Assembly: GCA_947650365.1 (NCBI GenBank)
Contig: OX393549.1
Location: forward strand, 92,405,081 to 92,469,080
DNA length: 64,000 bases
DNA from: Chamaelirium japonicum
Lineage: Eukaryota > Streptophyta > Magnoliopsida > Liliales > Melanthiaceae
Direction of reading: 5' to 3'
In this document: positions 1-10,772 of the stretch, piece by piece
Layout of the letters: each line of letters starts with the position of its first letter
Numbering within the stretch: position 1 is the first letter of the stretch
The notes under the pieces: generated by a model
Database searches by the model: none
Told to the model about the DNA's origin: nothing
What the model saw: only the letters and a program-made list of their open reading frames with translations
Program-made: the position numbers and the translations under genes

Positions 1-949
1 CGCCAGCATCAAGACAAAAAATTCACAGCAACTTCAAATCAAGCTTGATGCGATACATTCTGTTGCCTGCTCAAGCTGCTTCAGTCCTGCGGCCCGCACT
101 TAAGTGGTTTTGCAAACCAAGACGATCGCCTTCCACTCCAGCAAAGGAACCATTGTCGTCATTCTCCGAGGCCAACTTCAGCACTTTGCAAGGAATGACA
201 CTACCATTACATGGTCTGTTGCACGTCTTGAGCTCAATCGAGTCTTCCGAGAACACCAGCTCCAAGCAACTCACAATCAAACCAGAAAATACTTGGGGGC
301 GAAACTCCACCGAGTTGATGTTCAAATCCAGCCGCAGCAAAGAAAGCATGACGCACATGGGTTCACTACCCTCAGTTGCGATTCCACATCGCCTGACAAA
401 GGCTCAGGCTCGTCTTTGCGAAAGCAGCGAACAAATCCTTCCAAATCGCCAAGGCATCGACTCCAATCAAACTCCAGCAATCATCAAGACTCCAGTTAGG
501 AAGGTCTTCACTTCTAACTATATTGAAGCGAAGAAGACGGGCGACAGCTGCGAACCAGTGGCGACTCTGCCTACCAGCGGCAAGTCCCTCAAAAGGTACT
601 TTGCCTAGCGCAAGGTTAACCCCCTTGCCAAAAAAAAAACGAACTACGTGCGACTTGATCCCTCTCAGTAGGGTACGTAGGCAACCTACAAAGGTTCAGT
701 CCAGACCAAAAAAGAAAAATCCCAACATCGTTCCAAAAAGGCCGACCGAGAGAAAAACGAGTGCAGATCCACAAGTTCAGCTAGCAAATCAAAAGCTGAC
801 AAGAAAGTCAAAGTCCTTGAGGCTCTGAAGCAGCTTGCCTCCTGCGGCCTACACGCGCTGCAACTCCCGGGGTAAAGAAGCCGTCAACTTTCGACGCGTC
901 GCCAGCTATGCACGCTGCTTCGCAAGGATCGCTCCGGAAACCTTCTCGA

Positions 950-1228
950 TCACTCCACCAGCTTCCGGCACTTCGTCAGCTCTTCACGCCACCTTGCAAG
1001 CTCTGCTCCAGAAGTCTTCTCGGTCGCTTGAGCTTTTCCCAAACGGGACTCCGACACTTGAAGCGACGCACGAACAGCCTCCACCTTCTTCTGCATCCGA
1101 ACCAAGTCTGCAGTAGCAAGCGTGCAATGCCCCGACAGCCGACGTCTCTCTCCCTCGGTGGCAGCTAAGCCCAAGGAAGCATCCTCCAGCGAAGACCGTC
1201 GCAAGCAACGGAGCTCGCCACCCTCCAA
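950..1228 (-). other. Antisense coiled-coil-like reading frame in the LTR element
   Basis: The minus strand reads a 92-residue stretch rich in Glu, Arg, Lys, Leu and Ala with a heptad-like spacing (for example VRMQKKVEAVRASLQVSESR). It looks like coiled coil and unlike the Pro/Arg-rich noise of the other frames here. Some Tat-lineage Gypsy elements carry an antisense reading frame between pol and the 3' LTR, and this would fit. It is part of a fossil, and no function is claimed. Confidence 0.35.
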
Positions 1229-1767
1229 GAAGGTGTGCGTCTACTCTGCAAAAAGTTGTCCACCTTGAAATCCGCAAGGCTCGTGCAAAAGCTCGAGCCC
1301 ATCCGAAGGTCGTCAGTCCCTCAAAGACAAAAACCCGAAGGATTGGGACTGCCACTGGAGTCAAATGCAGTAACCCAAAGATAGGCGGATACATCGGCAA
1401 CGACCGTATCCTTCGCGACCTCAAAAAAAAAAAAAAGACGAAGGAGCTAACTTCCCTGGCCTCTGAAGTCTCGGGCTCGTCCTCGCACCAAGCGAGCGTC
1501 ACCACACTCGGCTTCGTCTTGTCCTTTCGCCGTGCCGTTGTCATTACGCTCCCGCACTAAGAAGGCGACAACACTCCGCTGAAGAACCCTTCAGCTCCAA
1601 GCCGTCGAAGAATGCTTCGTCTCCAAGCCGCCAAAGGAGCCTTCGTCTCCGAGCCGTCGAAGAGTCCTCCACCTCCAAGCCGTCTAAGAATCCTTCGTCT
1701 TGAAGCCGCAGAGGTGCTAAACGTCCCTCCGAGGCCAGAAGTCGATACCCCACCGGGTCAAGCGAAA

Positions 1768-2657
1768 GCTCGCATCCTAAAAAGGCACAAGGGGAAGCGA
1801 AGGCGCCACTCCCGTAGGAGAAGACCTCAGCAACTCACCCCGGTGAAGCCAAAACCTCCGAAGCTCGAATCCCGAGAATGCACGAGGGGAAGCGAAGGCG
1901 TCACTCCCGTAGGAGAAGTCCTCAGCAACTCACCCCGGCGAAGCCAAAACCTCCGAAGCTCGGATCCCGAGAAGGCACAAGAGGAAGCGAAGGCACCACT
2001 CCCGTAGGAGAAGTCCTCAACAACTCAACCCCGCGAAGCCAAAACCTTCGAAGCTCGAATCCCGAGAGGGCACAAGGGGAAGCGAAGGCGCCACTCCCGT
2101 AGGAGAAGTCCTCAGCAACTCACCCCGGCGAAGCCAAAACCTTCGAAGCTCGAATCCCGAGAGGGCACAAGGGGAAGCGAAGGCGCCACTCCCGTAGGAG
2201 AAGTCCTCAGCAATTCACCCCGGCGAAGCCAAAACCTCCGAAGCTCGAATCTCGAGAAGGCACAAGGGGAAGCGAAGGCGCCACTCCTATAGGAGAAGTC
2301 CTCAGCAACTCACCCCAGCGAAGCCAAAACCTTCGAAGCTCGAATCCCGAGAGGGCACAAGGGGAAGCGAAGGCGCCACTCCTGTAGGAGAAGTCCTCAG
2401 CAACTCACCCCGGCGAAGCCAAAACCTCCGAAGCTCGAATCCCGAGAAGGCACAAGGGAAAGCGAAGGCGCCACTCCCGTAGGAGAAGTCCTCAGCAACT
2501 TACCCCGGTGAAGCCAAAACCTTCGAAGCTCGAATCCTGAAAAGGCACGAGGGGAAGTGAAGGCGTCACTCCCGTAGGAGAAGTCCTCAGCAACTCACCC
2601 CGGCGAAGCCAAACTCTCGAAGCTCGAATCCTGAAAAGACACAAGCGGAAGCAAGTC
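1768..2657. repeat. 95-bp tandem array, about nine copies
   Basis: The block GGGGAAGCGAAGGCGCCACT recurs with its 3' edge near 1800, 1895, 1990, 2085, 2180, 2275, 2370, 2465 and 2560, an almost invariant 95-bp step. A last diverged copy ends near 2655. Copies differ by a few bases each. Because 95 is not a multiple of three, a protein reading through would change frame at every unit, so the array is best read as a non-coding minisatellite in the 3' region of the retroelement. Confidence 0.9.
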
Positions 2658-3463
2658 AAGTCTGGTGGAGAAGCCGGGCAAAAAAAAAAAAAAAGGCCCA
2701 CAGCCCCTTCTTTTTTCCATCCGGACCCGCACGGATGGCAGGGGTCGCAGCCCCCCTTCTTCTCCTATCCGATCGCGGAACCCCGACCAAGCTGGAGCCT
2801 ACACCGCACCCCCAGGGTCCGCACAACACCCGCGCCGACACCACCCGTGCCGGCCAACTACTCCAGCCTCGCGCCCACCGCTCCGCCCATGTTGGAACTT
2901 GCGTTGCTTGAGCTATGCAGCCGGCCACCACTTGGGGCTTGCACTCGCCACCAGGCCGGAGCCACAGCCTTCGCCAACCCGCTCGAGGCACCCCTGCGCC
3001 GCACGGTGTCCGCACACCACTCGCGCCGCTTGAAGCCTGGCCACCGCCCGCCTATGTCGCGCCGGTGCCACTCCACACGCCCGTCGTCTGCGCCACGTAC
3101 ATGTGCCGCTCGCAGCTCGGCCCATACCGCCTGCACTCGACCCCGCGCGCCGAGCCGCAGCTGCGCCCCGCGCCCGGCCAACCCGGAGACGCCGCCGTTA
3201 CCACCGCGTCCCTTCTCCAACACGATCGGGGCCCGCCCGACTCAGAGTCGCACTGCCGTTGCCACCGCGTTCAACCTCCGACCCGATCGGGGCCCGCCCG
3301 ACTCAGAGTCGCACCGGCGGCCGCCATCGTTGCTTCTGTAACCGCGCCGGGCCTCCGCGCCACTCGCTCCCGGCCCCCGCGCCGCGCGTACTGCAGCCCG
3401 CGCTGTGGGCCGTCGCCGCCGCTGCCTGCTCTGACAGCCGCGCCACCTGCCGCCTTCGCGGAC

Positions 3464-4136
3464 CAGAAGAAGAAGGAAAGAAAAAGAAAGAGAGAAAGGA
3501 AACAAATATATATATATATAGCAGCAGCAGCCGGGGCCCGCGCCCCCCTCCCCAATCAGCACCTGACACCAAAGGAAAAAGAAAAAAAAAAAGAGGAAAA
3601 AAAGGGAAAGAGAGAAAGAAAAAGGGGGGGCCTGCAGCCCCCCTACTTCACCGCCCGACTCGGGGACGCCGGCCCGACTCCGCCCGCGCGCCACCTCCGC
3701 TGGCCGCCGCGCCCGACCAAGCCACCGCCGCCCCGGCCTCTGGCCTCGCACCACCCGCGCCCGGGCCCGCCACCGCGACGCCCCAGCCGCCCTGCGCCAG
3801 GGCCCCTCCGCGCGTGCCGCAGCCACCGCCCGACCTCCGTGCACGCCACCGTCGCTCGCCCGCTCGTCGCCCGCTCGCGCCCCGCGCCAGCACCCCCGCG
3901 CGCTCCCCCTGCTCGCATGCGCCGCCGCTGGCGCTGCTGCCTCCACGAACCAGAAGAACCAGAGAAAGAAGAAAAGGAAAGAAAGAAAGAAAAGAAAGGA
4001 AAGAAAAGGAAAGAAAGGAAAAGAAAGGAAAGAAAAAAAAAAAAAAAGGAAAGGAAAGAAAAGAAAGAAAGAAAAAGAAGGAAAATGAAGGAAAGAAATA
4101 GAAAAGAAAAGGGTGGAAAAGGAAAGGAAGAACGGG
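3464..4136. repeat. Purine-rich (GAAA)n-like simple repeats
   Basis: Three purine runs rich in GAAA, GGAAA and GAAAA lie at about 3464-3505, 3575-3632 and 3958-4136, separated by C-rich sequence. The last is nearly pure purine on the plus strand for about 170 bp. They lie inside the left-hand retroelement, and a matching run (5757-5876) lies inside its LTR. Confidence 0.8.
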
Positions 4137-4879
4137 GGCCCCGGCTCCGAATCCGAACCGTAGCCCCCCTTCCCTATTAAAACCCACAGCCCCCCCCCCC
4201 CCAAAAAAAAAAAAAAAACTCTCATGCTGTGATCTTTGACCCATGCGACACGGGCACGCGCCTCCCGCTGCTGCCTCTGCGAGCCGCCAGCACCCGCGCG
4301 CTGCAGCCACGCGCCGCTTGGCCACCGCCCGCCGCCGCTGCTGCTGCTGCCTCCACGAGCCACCGCCGCCGTGGCACCCCGGCCTCCGCGCGCGCCGTAG
4401 CCAGCCACCGCCGCTGCTGCTGTGCTCCGCGCACACAAAGGGGAAGAGACAAAAAAAAAAGAGGGGAGCCTTGCCTCGCTTGCAATGGCTCCACCTCCTC
4501 CTCGTCGCGTCGAGGTGCGTCACCATCGCCAACACTTCGTCGAGGTGCATCGCCTTCATCTTCGCGCCTTCGTCACCCGCGCGCCACCATGGGCCCACAT
4601 CGAGACATGTTGCCTTCGTCTTCACGCTCCCGTCTCTCCTAAGTCGCCTTCGGACATCGTGCAACGGTCGCCGTCGACAATCGACCTCGTCCTTGCACTC
4701 CCACACCGAAGGAGGGGCAACAGTCCTCTGCTGAGATGCACCATGGCCGTCATCACACTCCAGTCGCCCTCGCGCCAGTCTCGAACTCCGTACAGCGGCC
4801 ACCTTCGACGTTCGTGCAATCTTCGAAGCAAAAGAAGTCCGCAACGAGGAAGATGATCGAAACCCTAGCGAGGGTCTTC

Positions 4880-5290
4880 TCCACAAGCAAGAGCCGCAGC
4901 CGCCGACGAAAGAGGCGACACTAGAAAAATGGAGCAAGTCGCGTGCAACCCTAGGAAGCCCCTTCCGCCAACGGTCTCCAAGTCGTCGAAAGCCTTCGCG
5001 ACGATCTTCAACGCGCGCACCATCGCCGCCGCCAACGAAAGAGGCGACCCTAGGAAGACGGAGCAAGTCGCGTGCAACCCTAGGTAGCCCCTTCCGCCAG
5101 AGGGGCCTTCGCCTCCAAACCGCCGAAGAAGCCTTCGCCTCCAAGCCGCCGAAGGATCAATCGTCTCCAAGCCGCAGAAGAAGCCTTTGTCTTCAAACGC
5201 CACGCACCATTGCCGCCGACAAAAGAGGCGACACCAGGAAGACGGAGCAAGTCGCGTGCAACCCCAGACAACACTCTTTCGACGGCAGTC
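4880..5290. repeat. Degenerate three-copy direct repeat
   Basis: The block AGAGGCGAC...GGAGCAAGTCGCGTGCAACC recurs at about 4911, 5040 and 5224, with spacings of 129 and 184 bp. A short run of CCTTCGCCTCCAA-type words sits between the second and third copies. It belongs to the internal region of the left-hand retroelement, just before the LTR. Confidence 0.65.
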
Positions 5291-6163
5291 CCTAAGCTCC
5301 AGCCTTCCTCAAAAAAAAAAAAAAAGGGGCACAGGATGAAAGGGGTAGGGGCTCTTAAATAAGCCACCAGGCCCATCCAAGAAAGGAATCAAGGACAAGT
5401 GCTCCGCGCTCCCTACGTGCACAAACCCTACACGTTTCCGCCAGCGCACTCATCCTTGAGGAGGCATTTGTAGACACACAAATTGTGTCTAACCCGAACC
5501 CGACTTGCGTGCACCTACGCGGATGCAAACCCGACATGCGCTCGGACCCGGACTGCGACTCGCATGCCCCTACGCGGATGCAAACCCGACGCGCACCACG
5601 ACTCGGACCCGACTCGCGCCCAACAAGAAGCCGGGTGGGCCCATCCTCAAGTAGGGCCCACCCGGCCCCTACTAAGGATCCGAACCCCATGGGGGGAGGG
5701 GGGCCGGCCCCTACTAAGGATCCGGACCCCCCCCCATGAGGAGGCCGGCCTTGCAAGGAAAAAGAAAAGAAAGGAAAGAAAAGAAAACGAAAGAAAAGAA
5801 AAGGAAAAAGAAAAGAAAGGAAGGAAAAGAAAAGGAAAGAAAATAAAAGGAAAGAAATGAAAGAAAAGGAAAGAACTACCGCCATGCGCGGGGGGAGGTT
5901 GCGCATGACGTCTACCCACACGTGGATCTGCGCCGATCCCTCGATCCGACGGACATGAAGAAGAGTCGGATCGCCATCGATTTTATGTGCAAGATTCCAG
6001 ATGAATCCAAAAATGATTGAGCCATAATTACCCCGCCAGAAAAGGAAAACAAATAAAGAGTTATTCCCCTCATCAATGGATGAATAAATCCTGGGTAATT
6101 ATGGGGGAGATATTAAAGGAATTTAAAATAAACTTCCCATATCTCTCCCCTCCCCCCTTCACC

Positions 6164-6172
6164 TATAAATAG
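6164..6172 (+). promoter_or_regulatory. TATA box of the LTR promoter
   Basis: TATAAATAG follows a pyrimidine-rich tract (TCTCCCCTCCCCCC) and precedes a G-rich stretch, inside the LTR. The position and match are those of a plant retroelement promoter. Confidence 0.65.
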
Positions 6173-7848
6173 AGGGGGAGGGGGGAAGGCTCAAAGGTCG
6201 GATGGCAAGGCGAAGAAGCTCTGCGGAAGAGGAGACGCACTCTTCATCGACCCAAGGCTTCACGAGGCACGGACAAGCCTGTCCCTTCGGGATCGGCTTA
6301 GTCCATTGAAAGCCCTCATCAATGTGAAGACCCTTGCACAAGAAGATCAAGCCTTCGACTCCGTGCACGAAGAAGAAAGCTCGGAGAAGAAGACCCTTCG
6401 ACTCTGAAGACGACAGAAGCAAAGGCCGGAGAAGAAGATCGGAGTGGCACTACCCCATCGTCTCCAATAAGCCTTCGACTCCGATCAAGCTCAAAAGCCC
6501 GGAGAAGAAGAACGAAGCGGCGCTACACCTATCATCTTCAACAAAGCCTTCAACTCTGATTACGTCGAATATGCCCGGAGAAGAAGCCGACGCCATAATC
6601 GTCGTCAGGTCGAAGAGGTCGAAGATTGAAGACAAAGCGAGGAAGCTCTGCAGAAAAGGAGACGCTTCTTCATCGACCCAAGGCTTCACGAGGCACTGGC
6701 AAGCCTGTCCCTTCGGGATCGGTTTAGTCCATTGAAAGCCCTCATCAACGTGAAGACCCTTGCACAAGAAGATCAAGACTTCGACCCCGTGCACGAAGAA
6801 GAAAGCTCGGAGAAGAAGACCCTTCGACTCCGAAGACGCCAGAAGCAAAGGCCGGAGACGAAGCTCGGAGCGGCACTACCCCGTCGGCTCCAACAAACCC
6901 TCAACTCCGATCAAGCTCCAAAGCCCGGAGAAGAGGAACGAAGCATCGTCAACCCGTCGCCTTTGACAAACGTCTGCTCCATCCACGAAGAAGAAAGCCT
7001 GGAGAAGACTACCTGAAGCATCGCTACACCCGTCGTCTTCGAAGCAAAGCCGGTGCTACAACCGTCGCACGGAGATCGGTGCTACCCCCGCTATCTTCAA
7101 AAGCATTCTTCGACTCTGATCACGCCAAAAAAGCCCGGAGAAGAAGAGAAGTCCAGCCGACACCCAAACCGTCGAAGCACCGAAGAAATAGTCCACGTCA
7201 TTCGAGAAGAAGACCAAGTTGACGCTGAAGCTAAAGCCCACGCAAGAAGCCAAAGCAAAAGCCCCGGTAAAGCCCGTGCCAAAGCAACGCAAGTGCCAAA
7301 GCCAAGCGACTACGTCGGTCTCGAGCAAAAGCACCGCACGTTCTAGCCGATACGACGCGAAGTCCGGAAGAACGAAAGCATCGCAAGTCTCCCCCGTCTA
7401 CGTCCAAGTGCAAGCGCCAAAGCAAAGCAAAAGCCAGAGCCACGCCCAAGCCAAGCTAAAGCCGAAAGTCGAAGCCAAAGCCGACGCTAAAAGCACGATC
7501 GACGCCGCGAACCGACGATCAAGGACGCCGAGGTCAAGCAAGGAGCGAGGAAGACACGAACACCGAGGAACGAAGCCGAAGACCCCCTAGCCGAGAAAGC
7601 GCGAAGCACGGAAGGGACAAAAGCCACGGCGGACAATCCTTAGCCTCTCAAAAAACCCTCACCCTGTAAAGACCTCTGTCCTAGGCAACCCCTTCAGTGC
7701 TCTCGCACGAACACCACGTGGAGACGCGGATTAAAGGGACCCTCCAGAGGATCTCTCCCACAATCCCCTGATCAATACTCGCCGCACCCGGACTCGTCAA
7801 CCCCGAGCCACCCGGGTCCCGGCCACCCTTGTAATCTTGTTTTGTGCA

Positions 7849-7854
7849 ATAAAT
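7849..7854 (+). terminator. AATAAA polyadenylation signal of the LTR
   Basis: AATAAA lies in GTGCAATAAATACG, 28 bp before the end of the LTR, preceded by a T-rich stretch. This is the usual place for the LTR polyadenylation signal. Confidence 0.55.
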
Positions 7855-7889
7855 ACGACCCACCTCTTTTTTTGCGCATACAATATGCT

Positions 7890-8110
7890 TGGTCAATTCA
7901 AACCATTTATGAACTTATTCACGAGCTTGCTCATGAGCCCTAAACAAGAATGTTTACAAGTTCAATCGAGTCGAGCTTTGGTCTGCTTGAGATGGGCTCG
8001 TTTATTAAACGAGTCTAAACTCTAGGCTTGGGCTTTCAAGCAACCAAACGAACCCAAACAAGCTTTTATTTTGTGACCTGTTCACAAATAGCTCACGGGT
8101 GCTTGTCCCC
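7890..8110. repeat. GAGCT/AAGCT-word repeat, degenerate foldback fragment
   Basis: The stretch contains many inverted short words (CACGAGCTTGCTCATGAGCC, GGCTCGTTTATTAAACGAGTC, CAAACAAGC). It resembles in composition and word use the stretch at 37910-38131, which begins TAGGGCTGCAAAC, a typical plant hAT-MITE end. It is probably a remnant of that family. No intact terminus or target duplication is seen here. Confidence 0.4.
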
Positions 8111-8529
8111 CTCAACAGGAAGCTGGGCATCGTCCGTAACAACATGAGCATCATTGAACCGGATGGTAAATTACACATAAAACCTCTGCAGTTTGACCGA
8201 TTATCATTTTCACCCTCTCCTTTTTAAGAACCATACAAATACCCCCTTGTAGTTTCTATTTCCTTATACAAACACCCCCTTGGACTCGGGAGGGAGTGAA
8301 AATGATATGTTCTTGTTCTCTATGTAATTTACCCAATATAATAACTATCGAATAAGAACTAATCACATTTGCGAATTATTTGAATAATTCATGAACAATT
8401 AGTGCATGATCGGGGGGTTATTCAGGCACACCCTTAGGACGGACGCCGAATAATTCACAAACCTTCACGTTCGTGAATTATTCACTGTTTTTTTCAAAAA
8501 TCCGGAAAATACTGTCACTTTGGTTTAGG
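8111..8529. other. Intergenic, no feature seen
   Basis: AT-rich sequence without a credible reading frame, tandem repeat or RNA gene. It ends at the target duplication of the hAT MITE. Confidence 0.5.
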
Positions 8530-8960
8530 TAGGGGTGTCAACGTGTCGTGTCTAGCTTCGGGTCGTGCCCAAAACCCCTAGACCCGGACCCAACCCGTTT
8601 AACTAATCGTGTCTAGATCCTAAACCCGTACCCGACCCATTTATAAACGGGTAGACCTGTTAGATCCATTTACCACATGGGTTTATTCAGTTGACTGTTG
8701 ACCCAATCCGACTCGACCCGACCTGATCCGATAGACCCGCTGGTACTATATATAACAGTATCGGATTGCGGGTCGACCCGACACGACCCGTTGAATATTA
8801 AACGGGTCTACCGAGTCAAGATCCTAAACCCGGACCCGACCCGTTAATTAAACGGGTCTATCGTGTCGACCCGTTTACGACCCGAACCCGTTTAGTCTTG
8901 ACCCAGACCCGTTAACTTTGTGTAAGGTCTGCCGTGTCAGGTCCGAAATTGCCAACCCTA
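8530..8960 (+). mobile_element. hAT-type MITE, CGGGTC family, copy 1
   Basis: The element starts TAGGGGTGTCAA and ends TTGCCAACCCTA, imperfect terminal inverted repeats of the plant hAT type. It is flanked by a perfect 8-bp duplication, GGTTTAGG, at 8522-8529 and 8961-8968. The 431-bp body is made almost wholly of the words CGGGTC, GACCCG and GACCCGTTTA in both orientations and has no coding capacity. The element at 58971-59379 is the same family in the opposite orientation (for example CCAAAACCCCTAGA in both). Confidence 0.93.
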
Positions 8961-9204
8961 GGTTTAGGGTATGGAAGGCATTATTAATCAGAGTTGGGCC
9001 TAGACAAAGATTTTTGCAAATTGGCTTCTTGCTACTCTTTTATTTTTCACAGTGGTCACTGTGTTGCTTCCCTTTGTTAATCGATCACAACTCTTACCAT
9101 CACAAAGAGGAGGGAAGTATATAATCGACGGCCCCTGCAACAGTCAAGTTGAAAAGGAGGCTGATAATGTACCATGGCGGTTGCCCTAAATTTGTACTAA
9201 CTAG

Positions 9205-9426
9205 TTACTAGCCAGCAAGAGCACGAAAAATTGAGAAGCGTTTCTTATTACAACCCTTCTTCGTGGCAGAAGTATTAACTGGTTCTCCAGAAAAGCAAGT
9301 TGGTAAAATACAATTATACGCGACGTGGAAAGCGGCATCTATTGATGAGTGGTTAACTGGTTATACAATGGCGGTCGTTAAAGAGCTAATTGTTCTACAC
9401 TTCTTACTTGGTGTACCTTGCTATAA
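9205..9426 (+). pseudogene. Chimeric plastid insert: atpB fragment joined to psbA fragment
   Basis: Translated on the plus strand, about 9214-9306 reads ARARKIE...[18 protein letters not shown], the C-terminal region of the plastid ATP synthase beta subunit (atpB). From about 9311 the same frame becomes psbA (photosystem II D1): KAASIDEW, an 8-9-residue disturbance, then [11 protein letters not shown]. The D1 part carries an 8-bp duplication (TTAACTGG-type) and a rearranged piece. The two genes are not adjacent in that order in plastid genomes, so the insert was joined before or during integration. It is non-functional nuclear plastid DNA (NUPT). Confidence 0.85.
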
Positions 9427-9510
9427 TACGCAGGAGTCACTGCAATACACACAAGTCTATGATGCTGCTCGAGTCGCACACATATCAAAGCGCTCGAGTT
9501 TAAAATAAAA

Positions 9511-10464
9511 AAGATGGGTTAATGTGTGATAGGTTCCTGATAACAGATCCATCCTACGAACAGAACACCCGATAGTTTCATTTAGCCTAAGTCTATGCCT
9601 TTCATGATAAACCAGAAACTACTACCCCCCCTTTCTTCTCCCCTCTCTCTCTCCTGAGCAGCTCCGACGACGGCAGCAGCAGACGTGGTGAGAGCAACGG
9701 TCAGTAGCTCCGACGGTGTCAACAAGCAGCTCCGACGACAACAACAACATCAGCAAACTGTAGAGGCAATAGCGGCAACGGTGAGCAGCAGAGGAGACGA
9801 CGACGTCAGCAAGTTGGTTCGGTTGAGGAACCTAGGTCTAGGGTTCATCCCATGGCCTGTAGATCTTAAAGTTAGGGTTAGGTTCGGTGGCAGCTACCAT
9901 TTCCAGCAGCTGCGACGATAGTATTTGTTGGTGGTGTGCATGTCCGATGGTGGCAGTGGCGGTGTTTCGGTTCGGTAGCGGCATCTAGGTCTAGCGGTGA
10001 CGGCCAACATGTCCGGCGGGGGCAGCAAGGTGGTTCGGTGGCATTCAAGTGAAAATTTAAATTACATTTAAATTACAATGAAGGGCATTTTCATCCACTA
10101 TATATGTTTGGACTGCAGCTTAAAAGCATCTCCTTAAAAGTTCACTTCCTTCTAAATTGTTAATATACTCAATATCCCACGGCATGTTACTAAATGCTAC
10201 ATTAAACATTACCACGTCAGCAAAATTCATCTAAAGCACTCCATGAAGAATAGAACCTACAAACCAACCTCTTGATTAATCCACAGGAGATTTCATGAAG
10301 TCATCAAAGAGACCATCACCCCCAAATAGAAAGAACCTTATAATCAAATATCAATTACCAAAATGACATCTACCTAGCACAAGAACTCCGAAAGAAGCAA
10401 CACACTAGACCTAACTCCTTAGTGCAATCTAAGGTGCATCCAAACACTTGGATTGGAAGCATCT
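9511..10464. other. Downstream flank of the Alba gene; CAG/ACG-rich stretch
   Basis: About 9655-10030 is rich in GCAGC and GACGAC-type triplets and reads as low-complexity Ser/Arg/Gln in any frame, with no recognisable protein. The remainder up to the stop codon of the Alba gene would contain its 3' untranslated region. No RNA gene or intact repeat is seen. Confidence 0.45.
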
Positions 10465-10714
10465 TCAGCTCTGCTCCTCACCGTCTCCCGCGTCCCTCTC
10501 CTCCGCTGCAGCGGCCATCAACTCATCAAAGTTGTCCGTCTTCCCCAACAGTATCTCTATCTGCAATAAAGACTCCTATTAATACTACATGACGAGTTAA
10601 CATGTATCAGAGTGCAAATGCATGCAATTAACCTTCGCTTTTTGCATGGGTCTCCCTCTTGACTCATCTTTCATATCAACAGTAGACGTCATGATCTCTG
10701 CACAAACAATTTCA

Positions 10715-10772
<58 letters not shown>

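Larger units (their letters stand above)
1..7882 (+). mobile_element. LTR retroelement fossil, 3' part (probable Ty3/Gypsy, Tat-like)
   Basis: A GC-rich block ends in a 2.4-kb sequence with LTR features at 5469-7882; the 5' LTR lies left of the window. The parts visible are a GC-rich internal region without recognisable gag or pol, a tandem array, purine-rich simple repeats, a short purine run before the LTR, and the LTR itself. Tat-lineage Gypsy elements are known for long 3' regions with tandem repeats and sometimes an antisense reading frame, and both traits are seen here; that assignment is inference. It could also be a non-autonomous large derivative. The visible part carries no coding domain and looks broken. 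With one LTR in view its age cannot be estimated. Confidence 0.7.
5469..7882 (+). repeat. 3' LTR of the left-hand retroelement
   Basis: The block begins TGTAGACACA and ends GCGCATACA, giving the TG...CA ends expected of an LTR. A TATA box lies about 700 bp in, and an AATAAA polyadenylation signal lies about 30 bp before the end. Inside, a block of about 280 bp beginning near 6215 recurs near 6642 (offset about 427 bp), so the transcribed part of the LTR carries a direct duplication. A purine-rich (GAAA)n stretch lies at 5757-5876. ATATG follows the LTR and would be one copy of the target duplication, but the other copy is outside the window. Confidence 0.7.

Noticed and set aside
1612-2102. 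Open frames through the 95-bp array
   Set aside because: The period is not a multiple of three and the frames only follow the repeat; there is no independent coding signal.
2915-5144. Long open frames on both strands in the GC-rich block (up to about 500 residues)
   Set aside because: They are runs of Pro, Arg, Ala or Phe/Leu/Ser from GC-rich and GAAA-repeat sequence, overlap on both strands, show no domain, and lie in a retroelement region.
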